A DNA stretch of 64,000 nucleotides from positions 1-64,000 of the forward strand of contig NZ_FZOQ01000025.1 in NCBI RefSeq assembly GCF_900188175.1, read 5' to 3'. The notes beneath the pieces are model-generated. The model was not told the DNA's origin. It saw nothing but the letters and a program-made list of their open reading frames with translations, and made no database searches. Positions 1 to 10,059 of this stretch are shown here, in pieces (positions within the stretch are counted from its first letter, which is position 1; every line of letters starts with the position of its first letter). The position numbers were made by a program, and so were the translations under genes. This DNA comes from Pontibacter ummariensis. GTDB lineage: Bacteria; Bacteroidota; Bacteroidia; Cytophagales; Hymenobacteraceae.

Positions 1-144
1 GCAGGCTTCCAGAAAACAAAGAAACAGCCACTGCCGGGAGCAAAGCTCTTGGGAGAAGCACTGGTTAAACTACAAAATATGGTAGAAGGATGGAGGCTCT
101 TTGAAACGCAACAAAATAATACAAACTTTTCCCTACAAGATTAG
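1..144 (+). CDS. C-terminal end of an unidentified protein (cut by window edge)
   Basis: An open frame enters from the left edge and stops with TAG at 142-144, giving 47 residues. The peptide is basic at first (KKQPLPGAKLLGEAL) and then has a helix-like stretch with KLQNMVEGW. I do not recognise the family. A transposase C-terminus is one possibility, but nothing here proves it. The stop codon lies in a small hairpin (141-147 pairs with 153-159), which could belong to its transcript end, although no T-run follows. Confidence 0.3.
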   Translation, partial: AGFQKTKKQPLPGAKLLGEALVKLQNMVEGWRLFETQQNNTNFSLQD

Positions 145-212
145 CCCTGGAGGGGCTAAGGTGGGTGAAGTTATAGGTATAGTACGCAGCTCGTAATGGT
201 ACTATGCAGCTT

Positions 213-998
213 TTAACCTTCCTCAGAAGCTTCTTCCATCAGTACTTCTGCTTCTTTTTCTCCCAGGTAGCTGTCGATGAGGTAGTGTGCTACATAGAGG
301 AGAGGCGTAAGCAGGATGGCTACGCAGAACTTGTAGATATAATTGATGGTGGCAACGGACAGAATCTGCTCTATAGGCCAATTGCCAAAGAGGTAGAAGG
401 CTACAAACAGCACCACGAAGCTATCGACCAGCTGCGAGACCAGGGTAGAGCCGGTCGCCCGGAGCCATATCTTCTGACTGCCCGTAATGTGGCGCAGCCA
501 GTGAAAAACGGTGGCATCCAAAAACTGGGAGAGGAGGAAGGCAACCACCGACCCGAGTATAATCCCCAGCCCCTGGCGGTACACACTGTTAAAGGCTGTG
601 TTTATATTAAACGCATTCCCCTGCGCATCAAGACTATTCACTTCCAGCCAAAAAGGAGCGGGAGGGAGCCCTGTGACTATCGTGATGACCAGAAAAGCAT
701 AGAGGATCAGCATAACAGTGAGCACACTGATTTTCTTAACCCCAGCTTTTCCAAAGTACTCGTTGATGATGTCGGTGGTAATGAATACGACAGGCCAGAT
801 GATAACACCCGCAGTCAGGTTAAAGTCAAGCTTTGCGTCCCCCAACAGCGGTACTTGTGCCCCTGGTAGTCCAAACAGTGCTTCACCGGAAAATATCTTC
901 ACGCCAATCAATTCGGCAAGAAGCGCATTGGAGATAAAAATGCCGCTCAGCACCAGAAACAGGTTGGTTCGTCTTTTAGCAGTAGAAGGCAGAGGCAT
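213..998 (-). CDS. yhhQ: Queuosine precursor transporter (YhhQ/VUT family)
   Basis: A 261-residue integral membrane protein of the VUT_1 (DUF165) family. Its E. coli relative imports preQ0/preQ1 across the inner membrane for queuosine modification of tRNA. The sequence shows about six hydrophobic segments, the N-terminal helix with SNALLAELIGVKIF, the conserved TTDIINEYFG loop, and the GSTLVSQLVDSFVV helix typical of the family. The C-terminus ends in an acidic tail (EAEVLMEEASEEG). Length is normal for the family. It stands alone, 223 bp upstream-side of the RNase Z stop. Substrate is inferred from the family; no queuosine enzyme is visible nearby. Confidence 0.85.
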   Translation of the reverse strand: MPLPSTAKRRTNLFLVLSGIFISNALLAELIGVKIFSGEALFGLPGAQVPLLGDAKLDFNLTAGVIIWPVVFITTDIINEYFGKAGVKKISVLTVMLILYAFLVITIVTGLPPAPFWLEVNSLDAQGNAFNINTAFNSVYRQGLGIILGSVVAFLLSQFLDATVFHWLRHITGSQKIWLRATGSTLVSQLVDSFVVLFVAFYLFGNWPIEQILSVATINYIYKFCVAILLTPLLYVAHYLIDSYLGEKEAEVLMEEASEEG

Positions 999-1221
999 AG
1001 CTGTAGTTTTAGGGGAGCCGTACTCCGGCTTCTAAGTTAAGCATATTCAGGCAAACTGTGTTTGCCCGCTCAGGTGTTAGCCTGGCCCTCTTGCTTGCCC
1101 TGCTTCAGTTTAAAGTTTGCCTTATACACCAGCATAAACACCCGTGGGTGCAGAATGGCACCTGTATGCACTTATACAGTTAATGACAAAGTATGAGCAG
1201 AACCGAAAGCGCATAGCGGGA

Positions 1222-2139
1222 TTACTCTTGTATGCTGAAAACATCTCCTTCAATTGCCAGGTTAGTGGCAGGAAATACTTCCATGGCCTCCTCCAGAAGG
1301 GGCGTGAGGTCTTTATAGCGTACGGAGAAGTGTCCCAGTAACAGGCGTCGTACTTCGGCGGCCGCGGCCAGCTCGGCTGCCTGCCGTGCTGTGCTGTGAA
1401 AGGTATAATAAGCGCGTTCCCGGTACTCATCGGTAAAGGTGGCCTCGTGGTATAGCAAGTCCACGTGCCGTAAGTAGGGGAGCAGCTCGGGTCTGTAGCG
1501 GCTGTCAGAGCAGTAGGCGTAACTACGGCTTCGCTTGGGGGGCATGGTCACCTCCTGGTGGTACACCAACACGTTCCCCTGAGCATCGCGGATGTCTTCG
1601 CCCCACTTCAGGCGCACCAGTTGTGGCGGGGTCAGGAAGTCTGGTAGCTTTTCTTTGATCAGGGGGTAGGGTTTGGGCTTTTCCCTAAAGAGGAACCCAC
1701 AGCAGGGAATCCGGTGCTCCATGGGGATGGTATGCACAGTTATTTCCTCATCTTCAAAGATCTGGGTAAAGCAAGCGGTGTCTAGCTCATGGAAAATGAG
1801 CTTATAGCAAAGGTTGGTACCCGAGTATCTGAACTGTAAGCTTAGGATTTCAGAGAGGCCGGGAGGGCCAAAGAGGTGCAGTGGCGTGTGGCGGCCCTGC
1901 AAGTGCATGGTAGAGAGGAGCCCGGCCAGGCCGAAATAATGGTCGCCGTGTAAGTGGCTGATGTAGATATTGCAGATGCGCTGATACTTTATCTTGTACT
2001 GCATCAGCTGCATCTGCGTACCTTCACCGCAGTCAATCAGGTGGTATTGGTTTCCCAAAGTCAGCACCTGTGCGGTATGATGTCTGTTTGTAGATGGTGT
2101 GGCCGAAGAACTGCCTAGTATTCTGAGTTCAAACTCCAC
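1222..2139 (-). CDS. rnz: Ribonuclease Z (tRNA 3' endonuclease)
   Basis: A 305-residue metallo-beta-lactamase fold enzyme that cleaves the 3' trailer from tRNA precursors lacking CCA. The N-terminus has the family ILGSSSATPS start. The zinc-binding signature SHLHGDHYFGL gives H62-x-H64-x-D66-H67, and later GHFSVRY supplies another metal-site histidine. The central GFLFREKPKPYPL segment matches the flexible-arm region of bacterial RNase Z. It begins 12 bp after the STAS gene stops, so the two are probably cotranscribed, downstream of purC. Length fits the short (RNase Z-S) form. Confidence 0.93.
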   Translation of the reverse strand: MEFELRILGSSSATPSTNRHHTAQVLTLGNQYHLIDCGEGTQMQLMQYKIKYQRICNIYISHLHGDHYFGLAGLLSTMHLQGRHTPLHLFGPPGLSEILSLQFRYSGTNLCYKLIFHELDTACFTQIFEDEEITVHTIPMEHRIPCCGFLFREKPKPYPLIKEKLPDFLTPPQLVRLKWGEDIRDAQGNVLVYHQEVTMPPKRSRSYAYCSDSRYRPELLPYLRHVDLLYHEATFTDEYRERAYYTFHSTARQAAELAAAAEVRRLLLGHFSVRYKDLTPLLEEAMEVFPATNLAIEGDVFSIQE

Positions 2140-2151
2140 AATCCGGTTCTA

Positions 2152-2529
2152 CTAGTCTTCTTTGTTGGTCAGGTCCTGCTCAATCTCGTGTAAGAAAACA
2201 CGGTCAATCGCTTCTTCCACAGTAGGAAGAATGTTAAGGACAGACTCCAGTTTAGAGATGGTGATTAGCTTCATCACATGGTCCTGCAAACCTGTCATAA
2301 TCAACAGACCATTAGAGGAGTTGCAAAGGCGGTTGGCAATCAGAATAGAGCTTAGCCCGGATGAATCAGTATATTTTACGCTGCTTAGGTCAAGAATCAA
2401 ATTGGTGATCCCTTCGGCATTCAATTTCACAAACTCCGACTTCAGGTCTGGCGCTATAGAAGTGTCCAGTTTCTTTTCGTCTATTGTGATAATTGTGTAG
2501 TTTTCTTTCTTATCAATCGTGTACTTCAT
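2152..2529 (-). CDS. STAS-domain protein (anti-sigma factor antagonist-like)
   Basis: A 125-residue single-domain STAS protein of the SpoIIAA/RsbV type, cytoplasmic. The hallmark loop LSSVKYTDSSGLSSILIANR is present, with the serine in DSSG that is phosphorylated in characterised family members. No partner kinase or sigma factor is seen in the window, so the role (partner switching or a scaffold) cannot be fixed. It sits 54 bp after purC and 12 bp before rnz on the same strand, which suggests one transcript. Confidence 0.85.
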   Translation of the reverse strand: MKYTIDKKENYTIITIDEKKLDTSIAPDLKSEFVKLNAEGITNLILDLSSVKYTDSSGLSSILIANRLCNSSNGLLIMTGLQDHVMKLITISKLESVLNILPTVEEAIDRVFLHEIEQDLTNKED

Positions 2530-2583
2530 AGATCTACCAGTAAGGATTTAAATGCAAATGTACCAAAATCTACTTTAATAATC

Positions 2584-3531
2584 TTAATTTTTGGTTGTAA
2601 AAATGTTCTCCTGCACCCGCTGCTGTATGCGTTGCAGGGCTTCTTTATAGTCTTCTTTCTCAAACTTTTGGCCCGTAAAAACTTCGTACAGTTCCAGGTA
2701 GCGGTCAGATATTCCTTGCACTACTTCGTCCGTCATTTCGGGCACCTTTTGGCCTTCTTTTCCCTGAAAGCCATTTGCAATGAGCCACTGTCGCACAAAC
2801 TCTTTTGATAACTGGCGCTGTGGCTCTCCTTGCTCTTGTCGGTCGGCATACCCCTCACTATAAAAGTAGCGGGAGGAGTCCGGCGTATGGATTTCGTCGA
2901 TCAGGTACACCTCGCCGTTGTACTTGCCAAACTCATACTTCGTGTCAACCAGGATCAGCCCCTGTTGTGCTGCCAGTTCCGTGCCACGGGCAAAAAGGGC
3001 TCGTGTATAAGCTTCTAATTTAGTATAATCCTCCTCTGACACAAGGCCTTTCGCCAAAATTTCTTCCCGCGAGATGTCTTCGTCGTGGCCTTCGTCGGCT
3101 TTCGTTGTAGGGGTGATAACAGGCTCCGGCAGTTTATCGTTCTCTTTTAACCCTTCTGGCAGCGCTACACCGCAAATACTTCGCTTGCCAGCTTTGTATT
3201 CGCGCCAGGCATGGCCGGCCAGGTAACCCCGAATCACCATCTCCACTTTATATGGCTCACAGTGGTATCCAATGGTTACGTTTGGGTCTGGTGTGGCCAA
3301 TACCCAGTTTGGAACAATGTCGGAAGTAGCTTTTAGATTAAGACTGGCTATTTGGTTCAGTACCTGTCCCTTATAAGGAATAGCACGTGGCAATACCACG
3401 TCAAAAGCAGAGATGCGGTCGGTGGCAACAACAGCCAGTCGGTCCTCAAAGTAGTAAACATCGCGTACTTTGCCTCTGTAAAAGCCGGTTTGTCCCTCGA
3501 AGGAGAAGTTGGTTTCTTTTATGGCCTCCAT
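2584..3531 (-). CDS. purC: Phosphoribosylaminoimidazole-succinocarboxamide synthase
   Basis: SAICAR synthase, the purine step that joins CAIR and aspartate using ATP. The N-terminus has the ATP-binding [11 protein letters not shown] motif, followed by [13 protein letters not shown] and the [15 protein letters not shown] segment, then DTKYEFGKY and [10 protein letters not shown], all conserved in PurC. The frame opens at 3552, but I take the second Met (3531). The mature family start is MEAIKET-like, and a -7 box at 3554-3561 would put the transcript start about at the upstream ATG. That gives 315 residues, the longer form common in Bacteroidota. It heads a likely purC-STAS-rnz transcript. Confidence 0.95.
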   Translation of the reverse strand: MEAIKETNFSFEGQTGFYRGKVRDVYYFEDRLAVVATDRISAFDVVLPRAIPYKGQVLNQIASLNLKATSDIVPNWVLATPDPNVTIGYHCEPYKVEMVIRGYLAGHAWREYKAGKRSICGVALPEGLKENDKLPEPVITPTTKADEGHDEDISREEILAKGLVSEEDYTKLEAYTRALFARGTELAAQQGLILVDTKYEFGKYNGEVYLIDEIHTPDSSRYFYSEGYADRQEQGEPQRQLSKEFVRQWLIANGFQGKEGQKVPEMTDEVVQGISDRYLELYEVFTGQKFEKEDYKEALQRIQQRVQENIFTTKN

Positions 3532-3553
3532 TAAATTTATCGTTATAGGCAAG

Positions 3554-3561
3554 CAAAGTTA
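3554..3561 (-). promoter_or_regulatory. Candidate -7 promoter box for purC
   Basis: On the minus strand this reads TAACTTTG, a perfect match to the Bacteroidota primary-sigma -7 consensus TAnnTTTG. Transcription would start roughly 6-8 nt further on, near 3548, leaving a short leader before the ATG at 3531. A clear -33 TTTG is not present (T-rich only). This box decides the purC start. Confidence 0.45.
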
Positions 3562-3899
3562 ACTATATTTTAGAGGGCAGGAAAAAAAACTGGATGATGT
3601 TCCTGTTATGGTTTTCACTCAAAAATATAGGCCGCGAATAATATTGAATTATACTTGGGGAATCCCTTTAAGTTTTATACAATAGAACCTATAGATTGCA
3701 CCTTACAAAGAACATTTGGGGAGGGCTTCCTTCCTGTAGGTGCTCCTGATTTTGCCGCTGCACCTGTATTCAGTCCCGGCGAAAGGGCTAGCCTGAAAAA
3801 GAGGAAGGCCGATCATCAGAAAAGGGAAACGAACTGAGGCAGGCTGCGTAGGGAGATGAGAAACGAGGGAAGACAATATCCGAAAAAAAAGGAAAAGAA
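3562..3899. other. Intergenic stretch, nothing recognised
   Basis: Roughly 340 bp lie between the purC promoter and the metY riboswitch promoter. A 60-codon frame at 3655-3837 (plus) has no family resemblance or lipid/export signal, and I treat it as chance. No hairpin with a T-run was seen. Confidence 0.4.
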
Positions 3900-3931
3900 T
3901 TTGGAATTGCCTTCAGCGGGCTTTATAATTG
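3900..3931 (+). promoter_or_regulatory. Candidate promoter for the SAM-riboswitch transcript
   Basis: TTTG at 3900-3903 is followed after 20 nt by TATAATTG at 3924-3931, one mismatch from TAnnTTTG. Spacing fits Bacteroidota promoters. The start would be near 3938, about 26 nt ahead of the riboswitch P1 stem. Confidence 0.5.
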
Positions 3932-3963
3932 CATCATCAAGTCAATCATCCCTTCGGGAATTG

Positions 3964-4069
3964 ATTTATAAAGAAGAGTGGAGAGACAGGCTCTGTGAAA
4001 CTCTAGCAACCTAACTAACGAGGTTAAGGTGCTAATTCCTGATTCCGGAACGTCCGGAAGAATATAAAT
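3964..4069 (+). ncRNA. SAM-I riboswitch (S-box)
   Basis: S-adenosylmethionine-sensing leader RNA. P1 pairs 3964-3970 (ATTTATA) with 4063-4069 (TATAAAT). Inside are the S-box core elements in order: GAGTGGAGAGAC, the GCTCTGTGAAACTCTAGCAACC segment (P2 with the CAACC junction), AGGTTAAGGTGCTAATTCC (P3 side and the conserved AAGGTGCTAATTCC), and a P4 hairpin of 7 bp (4043-4049 with 4053-4059). It precedes metY-metX-hom, as expected for SAM repression of methionine synthesis. The match is by motif and pairing read by eye, not by a covariance search. Confidence 0.9.
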
Positions 4070-4126
4070 TGATACGTTTATGAATAAAGGGATCAATCCA
4101 ACACAGCATTTTTCATTTCTTTCGCC

Positions 4127-4159
4127 GGTAGCCACTCAGCTGTCGCAGCTACCTTTTTT
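4127..4159 (+). terminator. Intrinsic terminator, likely riboswitch expression platform
   Basis: GGTAGC (4127-4132) pairs with GCTACC (4148-4153) around a 15-nt loop and is followed directly by six T (4154-4159). Its place between the SAM-I aptamer and metY suggests it is the switch output. I did not find a convincing antiterminator pairing with P1, so the mechanism is inferred. Confidence 0.6.
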
Positions 4160-4350
4160 ACGAACAACTGAGCTGTACGTCATGCGCATGCCCATGTGCC
4201 GCATGAGGCGCTGTTGTTGTTAGACTTGTTCCTTCGTCTTTACATCATAAGCTAGCGTCAGAACCCTCTGCTGCTACTGCCAACGCATACCTGTCCTAGG
4301 GCAGGCCTTTTCAAACCTCATGTTCCAAATTGTCTAATCCTTTAACCTGA

Positions 4351-5679
<1,329 letters not shown>

Positions 5680-5688
5680 ATTACCATT

Positions 5689-6750
5689 ATGCCAATACAG
5701 GACGTTTTTCATTACCAAGAAGAGTTTGTGCTGGAGTCAGGGGCTACGCTCCCTGGCTTTCAGCTGGCTTATACAACATATGGCACCCTTAACCCTGACC
5801 GCAGCAACGTGGTGTGGGTGTGCCATGCCTTAACCGGCAGCTCTGACTTCACCGACTGGTGGAGTGAGCTGTTCGGGGAAGGAAAGCTGTATGACCCGCA
5901 GGAGTGGTTTATCATCTGCGCAAATGCTCTCGGCGGTTGCTATGGCTCCACAGGCCCCCTGTCCAAAAACCCGAAAACCTTAGCCCCTTATTACCATGCG
6001 TTTCCGCAGCTTACCAACCGGGACATTGTCGCGGCTTTCGATAAGTTACGGCAGGAACTGGCACTGGAACGGGTGCACACGCTGATCGGAGGCTCTTTAG
6101 GCGGACAGCAGGCGCTGGAATGGGTGTTACAGCAACCCAAGGTGTTTGAAAGACTCGTGCATGTGGTCTCAAATGCCCGTCACTCACCCTGGGGGGTTGC
6201 CTTTAACGAGAGCCAGCGCATGGCAATCCGTCTGGACCCTAGCTGGGGCACAGACACACCAGAAGCCGGTGCAGAAGGCCTTAAGACAGCCCGTGCCATT
6301 GCCATGCTCTCTTACCGGCATTACAACACTTACGCTGCCACGCAGCAGGAGCCGGGCAACAGTATTACGGACAATTTCAGAGCAGCCTCTTATCAGGTAT
6401 ACCAGGGTGAGAAGCTGGCCGGGCGTTTTAACGCTTATAGCTATTGGCTGCTTTCGAAGGCGATGGACTCGCATAACATAGGCCGGGACAGAGGAGGCTT
6501 GAAGCGTGCTTTGGCACACGTGAAGACCCGTTGCCTGTTTGTCGGGGTGAACACGGATATCCTGTTCCCTGTAGAAGAACAGCGGTTTCTGCACCAACAG
6601 GTGCCGGGTTCCTCTTTTTATCTCATCCACTCTAGCTACGGGCACGATGGCTTTCTAGTGGAGTGTGAGCAGTTAGCAGAGGCCATTTCAAATTTTTACC
6701 AGGAAGAAACATTTCAAGAAGAGTTAAATTATGAGCGACAAGAGCGCTAA
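5689..6750 (+). CDS. metX: Homoserine O-acetyltransferase
   Basis: An alpha/beta-hydrolase-fold acyltransferase of 353 residues that makes O-acetylhomoserine from homoserine and acetyl-CoA, the substrate of the MetY encoded just upstream. Landmarks are WVCHALTGSSD (oxyanion region), ANALGGCYGSTGP, the nucleophile elbow GGSLGGQQALEW, and the C-terminal GVNTDILFP and SSYGHDGFLVE that supply the catalytic Asp and His. It follows metY by 9 bp and overlaps the homoserine dehydrogenase by 20 bp, so the three are one operon under the SAM-I switch. Acetyl rather than succinyl donor is inferred from the family and its pairing with MetY. Confidence 0.92.
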   Translation: MPIQDVFHYQEEFVLESGATLPGFQLAYTTYGTLNPDRSNVVWVCHALTGSSDFTDWWSELFGEGKLYDPQEWFIICANALGGCYGSTGPLSKNPKTLAPYYHAFPQLTNRDIVAAFDKLRQELALERVHTLIGGSLGGQQALEWVLQQPKVFERLVHVVSNARHSPWGVAFNESQRMAIRLDPSWGTDTPEAGAEGLKTARAIAMLSYRHYNTYAATQQEPGNSITDNFRAASYQVYQGEKLAGRFNAYSYWLLSKAMDSHNIGRDRGGLKRALAHVKTRCLFVGVNTDILFPVEEQRFLHQQVPGSSFYLIHSSYGHDGFLVECEQLAEAISNFYQEETFQEELNYERQER

Positions 6751-7975
6751 GCGCATTGGGATATTTGGTTTTGGCTGTGTAGGGCAGGGATTATACGACG
6801 TATTGCAGGACAACCAGCGGCTGGAGGTGGCCAGGATCTGCGTGCGCGACAAAGAGAAGCTGCGTGCGCTGCCGTCTTCCATCTTTACCTATGATCCACA
6901 GGAGTTGCTGCAGGATGAAAGCATTGATCTGTTTGCAGAATTGATCAGTGATCCGGCCGAGGCTTTGTTTATCGTGCGGCAGGCCCTGAAAGCAGGAAAG
7001 ACAGTCGTATCGGCTAACAAGAAGATGGTGTCGGAGAACCTGCAGGAACTGGTGGAGTTGCAGCTGCAGTGTGGTGGCGTGTTGCTCTATGAGGCCGCTG
7101 TGGGAGGCAGCATCCCTATTTTACGTACGCTGGAGGCGTATTACGGCAGTGAGCCCTTGCAGGAAGTGAATGGCATCCTAAACGGTTCCTCTAATTATAT
7201 CCTCTCTAAACTCGATGCAGAGGGCTCTTCTTTTCAGGAAGCCTTAGAGCAGGCGCAGGCACTTGGTTTTGCCGAGGCAGACCCAACCTTAGATGTAGAG
7301 GGCTTTGATGCCGCTCATAAGATTAGTATTGTGGCAGCCCATGCCTTTGGAGCCATTGTGCAACCGCAGGACATTTTGCGCTTTGGGATAAGCTCGGTTA
7401 CCAGAAAGGACATTGGCCTGGCCCAGGCTCTGGGTGCCCGCATCCGCTTGGTTGCATCGGCAAAGCTGAACCAGCTGGGCACTTTAGAAGTGCAGGTGCT
7501 CCCTACGTTTGTTTACCCGGATTCCGAGTTGTATTACGTGAATGCTGAGTTTAACGGGGTGCAGTTAGAGGCAAAATTCGCAGGAAGCCAGTTCCTGAAG
7601 GGCCGTGGTGCCGGCAGTCATCCAACCGGCTCAGCGGTTTGGGCAGACGTGTCGGCAGCATTGGAGGGATATAAGTATCAATATCCGAAGCTGCACACAG
7701 CGGCTGCGCCGGATTTGGGCGAAAATGTAGGCTTGAAAGTATACCTCCGTACAGAAAACCCCGAACTGTTACCCTGTTTGCCTTGGGAAGAGCTAACTTC
7801 TTTTGGCGTGGATGCTCAGGTAGCCCAGTTAATAGGGGTTATCCGTCGGAAAGACCTGCTGGCATACCAGGTGCAGCTGCAGGAGTTGGGTGTGTTTGTT
7901 GCACAAGTTCCTGTAAATATATCTGTAGATGAATTAGTTAGGGGGACACGCCTGGCCGCAGCGGAAGTTGCTTAA
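6731..7975 (+). CDS. hom: Homoserine dehydrogenase
   Basis: A 414-residue NAD(P)H enzyme that reduces aspartate semialdehyde to homoserine. The N-terminal Rossmann motif reads GIFGFGCVGQGLYDVL; AGKTVVSANKKMVSEN gives the K-M-V segment of the family; EAAVGGSIPILRTLE and GILNGSSNYILSKL mark the catalytic domain; and LDVEGFDAAHKISIVA is the conserved substrate-site helix. The C-terminal part (about 320-414) may be a divergent ACT-like regulatory region. The start overlaps metX by 20 bp. Being behind a SAM riboswitch, this copy is tied to methionine rather than threonine demand; the lysC found at 10052 is not fused to it. Confidence 0.92.
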   Translation: MSDKSAKRIGIFGFGCVGQGLYDVLQDNQRLEVARICVRDKEKLRALPSSIFTYDPQELLQDESIDLFAELISDPAEALFIVRQALKAGKTVVSANKKMVSENLQELVELQLQCGGVLLYEAAVGGSIPILRTLEAYYGSEPLQEVNGILNGSSNYILSKLDAEGSSFQEALEQAQALGFAEADPTLDVEGFDAAHKISIVAAHAFGAIVQPQDILRFGISSVTRKDIGLAQALGARIRLVASAKLNQLGTLEVQVLPTFVYPDSELYYVNAEFNGVQLEAKFAGSQFLKGRGAGSHPTGSAVWADVSAALEGYKYQYPKLHTAAAPDLGENVGLKVYLRTENPELLPCLPWEELTSFGVDAQVAQLIGVIRRKDLLAYQVQLQELGVFVAQVPVNISVDELVRGTRLAAAEVA

Positions 7976-8157
7976 CCTGTAAATCAGATGCGAATGTCAA
8001 ATATTTTACTTTCTATAGAATCAATTTGACTAATTATATGAGTTTATTGAGAGACCTGCAAAACTTGGATTATCTTAATTTTTAGTCCCTGAAAACGCAG
8101 CTTTAAAGCGAACAAGCCCGTACAAATAAGCAACAGAACGAGATAAATTGTACGGCA

Positions 8158-8832
8158 ATGAAAAAAATAACTTTACCTATATTCACATACCTATTTGTAT
8201 TAATGGCTTTCTCTTCCTGCAGACAAGAGGAAGCCTCTCCAATCCGAAACATCAAAGCAGGGCCTAACCTGCTCAGGGCACAGGCCGCGGGTAGTCCTGC
8301 CTCCTGCACCAGTTATACCTACCTGAACGGGGAGGATAAAAAAGTGCTGGGGAATGTGTACACGCAGCAGGTGCTCGTGTCCTTTTCATACGGCCTGAGT
8401 GCTGAAAAAGAAGCTGAAGCGCTGGCCAGCTACAGTTTTGTAAAAGGAATAGCCGGGCAGCAAGCCCGCACAGGGCCTCTGCAAAGCCTGGAGCTTGTAG
8501 AGGGCCTGAGTTGTAAGGAAGTCGAACAGGCCATTAAGATCCTCTCCGAAGATCCTGCTATCGCCTATGCGGCACCTTACTTTCTGAAGGGAGACGGAAT
8601 AATGGGCATTAGCGACGAAGCTATTATCACCCTTGAGGATGGCAGCGCAGCAGCGATAGAACAACTAGCCGCTGCTTTTGATGCTGAAGTAGTGGAAGAA
8701 CTAAGCGAAAACACGTACCTGTTAAAGGTAGACAAGAGCTCAAAGGGGAATGCACTGGACCTGGCGAACTTTATGGCAGGACAGGAAGGCATCGCCCACG
8801 CAGAGCCAAACCTGGTGATGGCAGCGAACTGA
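8158..8832 (+). CDS. Lipoprotein with two subtilase-prodomain-like (I9/fervidolysin N-type) repeats
   Basis: A 224-residue protein with a lipoprotein signal peptide (lipobox FSSC at residues 18-21) and so probably anchored in an envelope membrane. The rest reads as two similar modules. Residues about 58-141 begin with a QQVLVSF strand and end with PAIAYAAPYF. Residues about 147-222 end with EGIAHAEPNLVMAAN. The 'x-I-A-x-A-x-P-N/Y' endings are typical of subtilisin propeptides and of the fervidolysin N-terminal domain. No peptidase domain follows; the frame simply stops. It could act as a free protease inhibitor or chaperone. Assignment is by motif resemblance only. Confidence 0.5.
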   Translation: MKKITLPIFTYLFVLMAFSSCRQEEASPIRNIKAGPNLLRAQAAGSPASCTSYTYLNGEDKKVLGNVYTQQVLVSFSYGLSAEKEAEALASYSFVKGIAGQQARTGPLQSLELVEGLSCKEVEQAIKILSEDPAIAYAAPYFLKGDGIMGISDEAIITLEDGSAAAIEQLAAAFDAEVVEELSENTYLLKVDKSSKGNALDLANFMAGQEGIAHAEPNLVMAAN

Positions 8833-8863
8833 GACAGAGACTTAAAGTACCGTTGATAAAGAA

Positions 8864-8900
8864 AAGGCCCGCCTTCACGAAAGAAGGCGGGCCTTTTTGT
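8864..8900. terminator. Bidirectional intrinsic terminator
   Basis: A 13-bp perfect GC-rich stem (8864-8876 with 8883-8895) has A-runs on its left and T-runs on its right. It separates the convergent lipoprotein gene (plus) and lysA (minus) and can serve both. Confidence 0.9.
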
Positions 8901-8916
8901 TGTATACCTGTTCCGG

Positions 8917-10059
8917 CTAGTAATAGATCGCTTTGGCTCTGTCGCGCAGGTTATAGCCAGAGGACATCACCTCACCGTAAGCTCCTGCTGTTCTGATCGC
9001 AATCAGGTCGCCACGGCTAGTTTCGGGTAGGCTAACTGCTTTTCCAAAGCAGTCAGACGACTCACAGATCGGCCCTACTACATCGTACTTTACCTCCTCC
9101 TTGTCGCTGCTCAGGTTCTCGATCTTGTGGTACGACTGATACAGGGCCGGGCGGATCAGCTCTGTCATGCCCGCATCCAAAATGGCAAAATTGGTGTTCT
9201 GGCCATTCTTGATGTACAGCACTTTGGAGACAAGCGTGCCGCAGTGGGCTACCAGCGCGCGTCCCAGCTCAAAATGCACCTCCTGTCCCGGTCTCAACTC
9301 CAGAAACTGGTTGAACAGCGCAAAGTAAGCTTCGAAATCAGGGTGCGCCTGTTCATCCGGGTTATAGTAGTCCACACCAAGTCCCCCCCCCACGTTAATG
9401 TGCTGCAGGCGGATGTTGTGCGCCAGGAACCACTCCTGGAACTCATTCACGCGGGTACACAGGTTCTTGAAAACCGTCAGGTCCGTGATCTGTGAGCCGA
9501 TATGGAAGTGTATGCCAATCAGTTCTACATGCTTGAGCTCCTCCAGCAGGGCCAGCACACTTTCCAGTTCCCATGCATTAATGCCGAACTTGTTCTCTTC
9601 CAGACCTGTGGTAATGTACTTATGCGTGTTGGCGTTCACATTCGGATTGATACGCAGGGCCACGCGGGCTACCTTATCTTTTTTTTGAGCCAGTTCATTC
9701 AGCACGCTGAGTTCGTGGCTGGACTCGCAGTTGAAGCAGAAAATCTCCTGATCCAGGGCATAGTTAATTTCTGCGTCTGATTTACCGACACCAGCAAAAA
9801 CCACATCCTTCGGGGCAAAGCCATTCGCGATGGCCGCTTTTATTTCATTGCCGCTTACACAGTCGGCGCCAAAGCCGTGCTCACGCATCTCGGTCAGGAT
9901 CGGCTCGTTTGCATTTGCCTTCAGGGCATAATGCACGTGGTAGTTATATTTCTCAGCCTCCTGTTTTGCTGCCTGCAGTGTCTGGCGCAGCAGGCTCAGG
10001 TTATAGGCGTAAAAAGGAGTAGGGTGTTGCTGTAACTCCTGTATGTGTTGCTTAAGCAT
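8917..10059 (-). CDS. lysA: Diaminopimelate decarboxylase
   Basis: Fold-type III PLP enzyme making lysine from meso-diaminopimelate, 380 residues from the chosen start. The PLP lysine is K47 in HYALKANAN. Other landmarks are HFHIGSQI, the glycine loop NVGGGLGVDY, the second-subunit motif PICESSDCFGK, and AGAYGEVMSSGYN near the C-terminus. The frame extends upstream to 10077, but ATG at 10059 is preferred: it starts MLKQHIQEL and overlaps the lysC stop by only 8 bp, a usual translational-coupling distance. It pairs with lysC as a lysine-branch operon. Confidence 0.94.
   Translation of the reverse strand: MLKQHIQELQQHPTPFYAYNLSLLRQTLQAAKQEAEKYNYHVHYALKANANEPILTEMREHGFGADCVSGNEIKAAIANGFAPKDVVFAGVGKSDAEINYALDQEIFCFNCESSHELSVLNELAQKKDKVARVALRINPNVNANTHKYITTGLEENKFGINAWELESVLALLEELKHVELIGIHFHIGSQITDLTVFKNLCTRVNEFQEWFLAHNIRLQHINVGGGLGVDYYNPDEQAHPDFEAYFALFNQFLELRPGQEVHFELGRALVAHCGTLVSKVLYIKNGQNTNFAILDAGMTELIRPALYQSYHKIENLSSDKEEVKYDVVGPICESSDCFGKAVSLPETSRGDLIAIRTAGAYGEVMSSGYNLRDRAKAIYY

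Noticed and set aside
204-869. 221-codon plus-strand frame
   Set aside because: It lies fully opposite the clear YhhQ transporter gene and has no family features.
3655-3837. 60-codon frame between purC and the riboswitch
   Set aside because: No motif, no plausible promoter or partner; probably chance.
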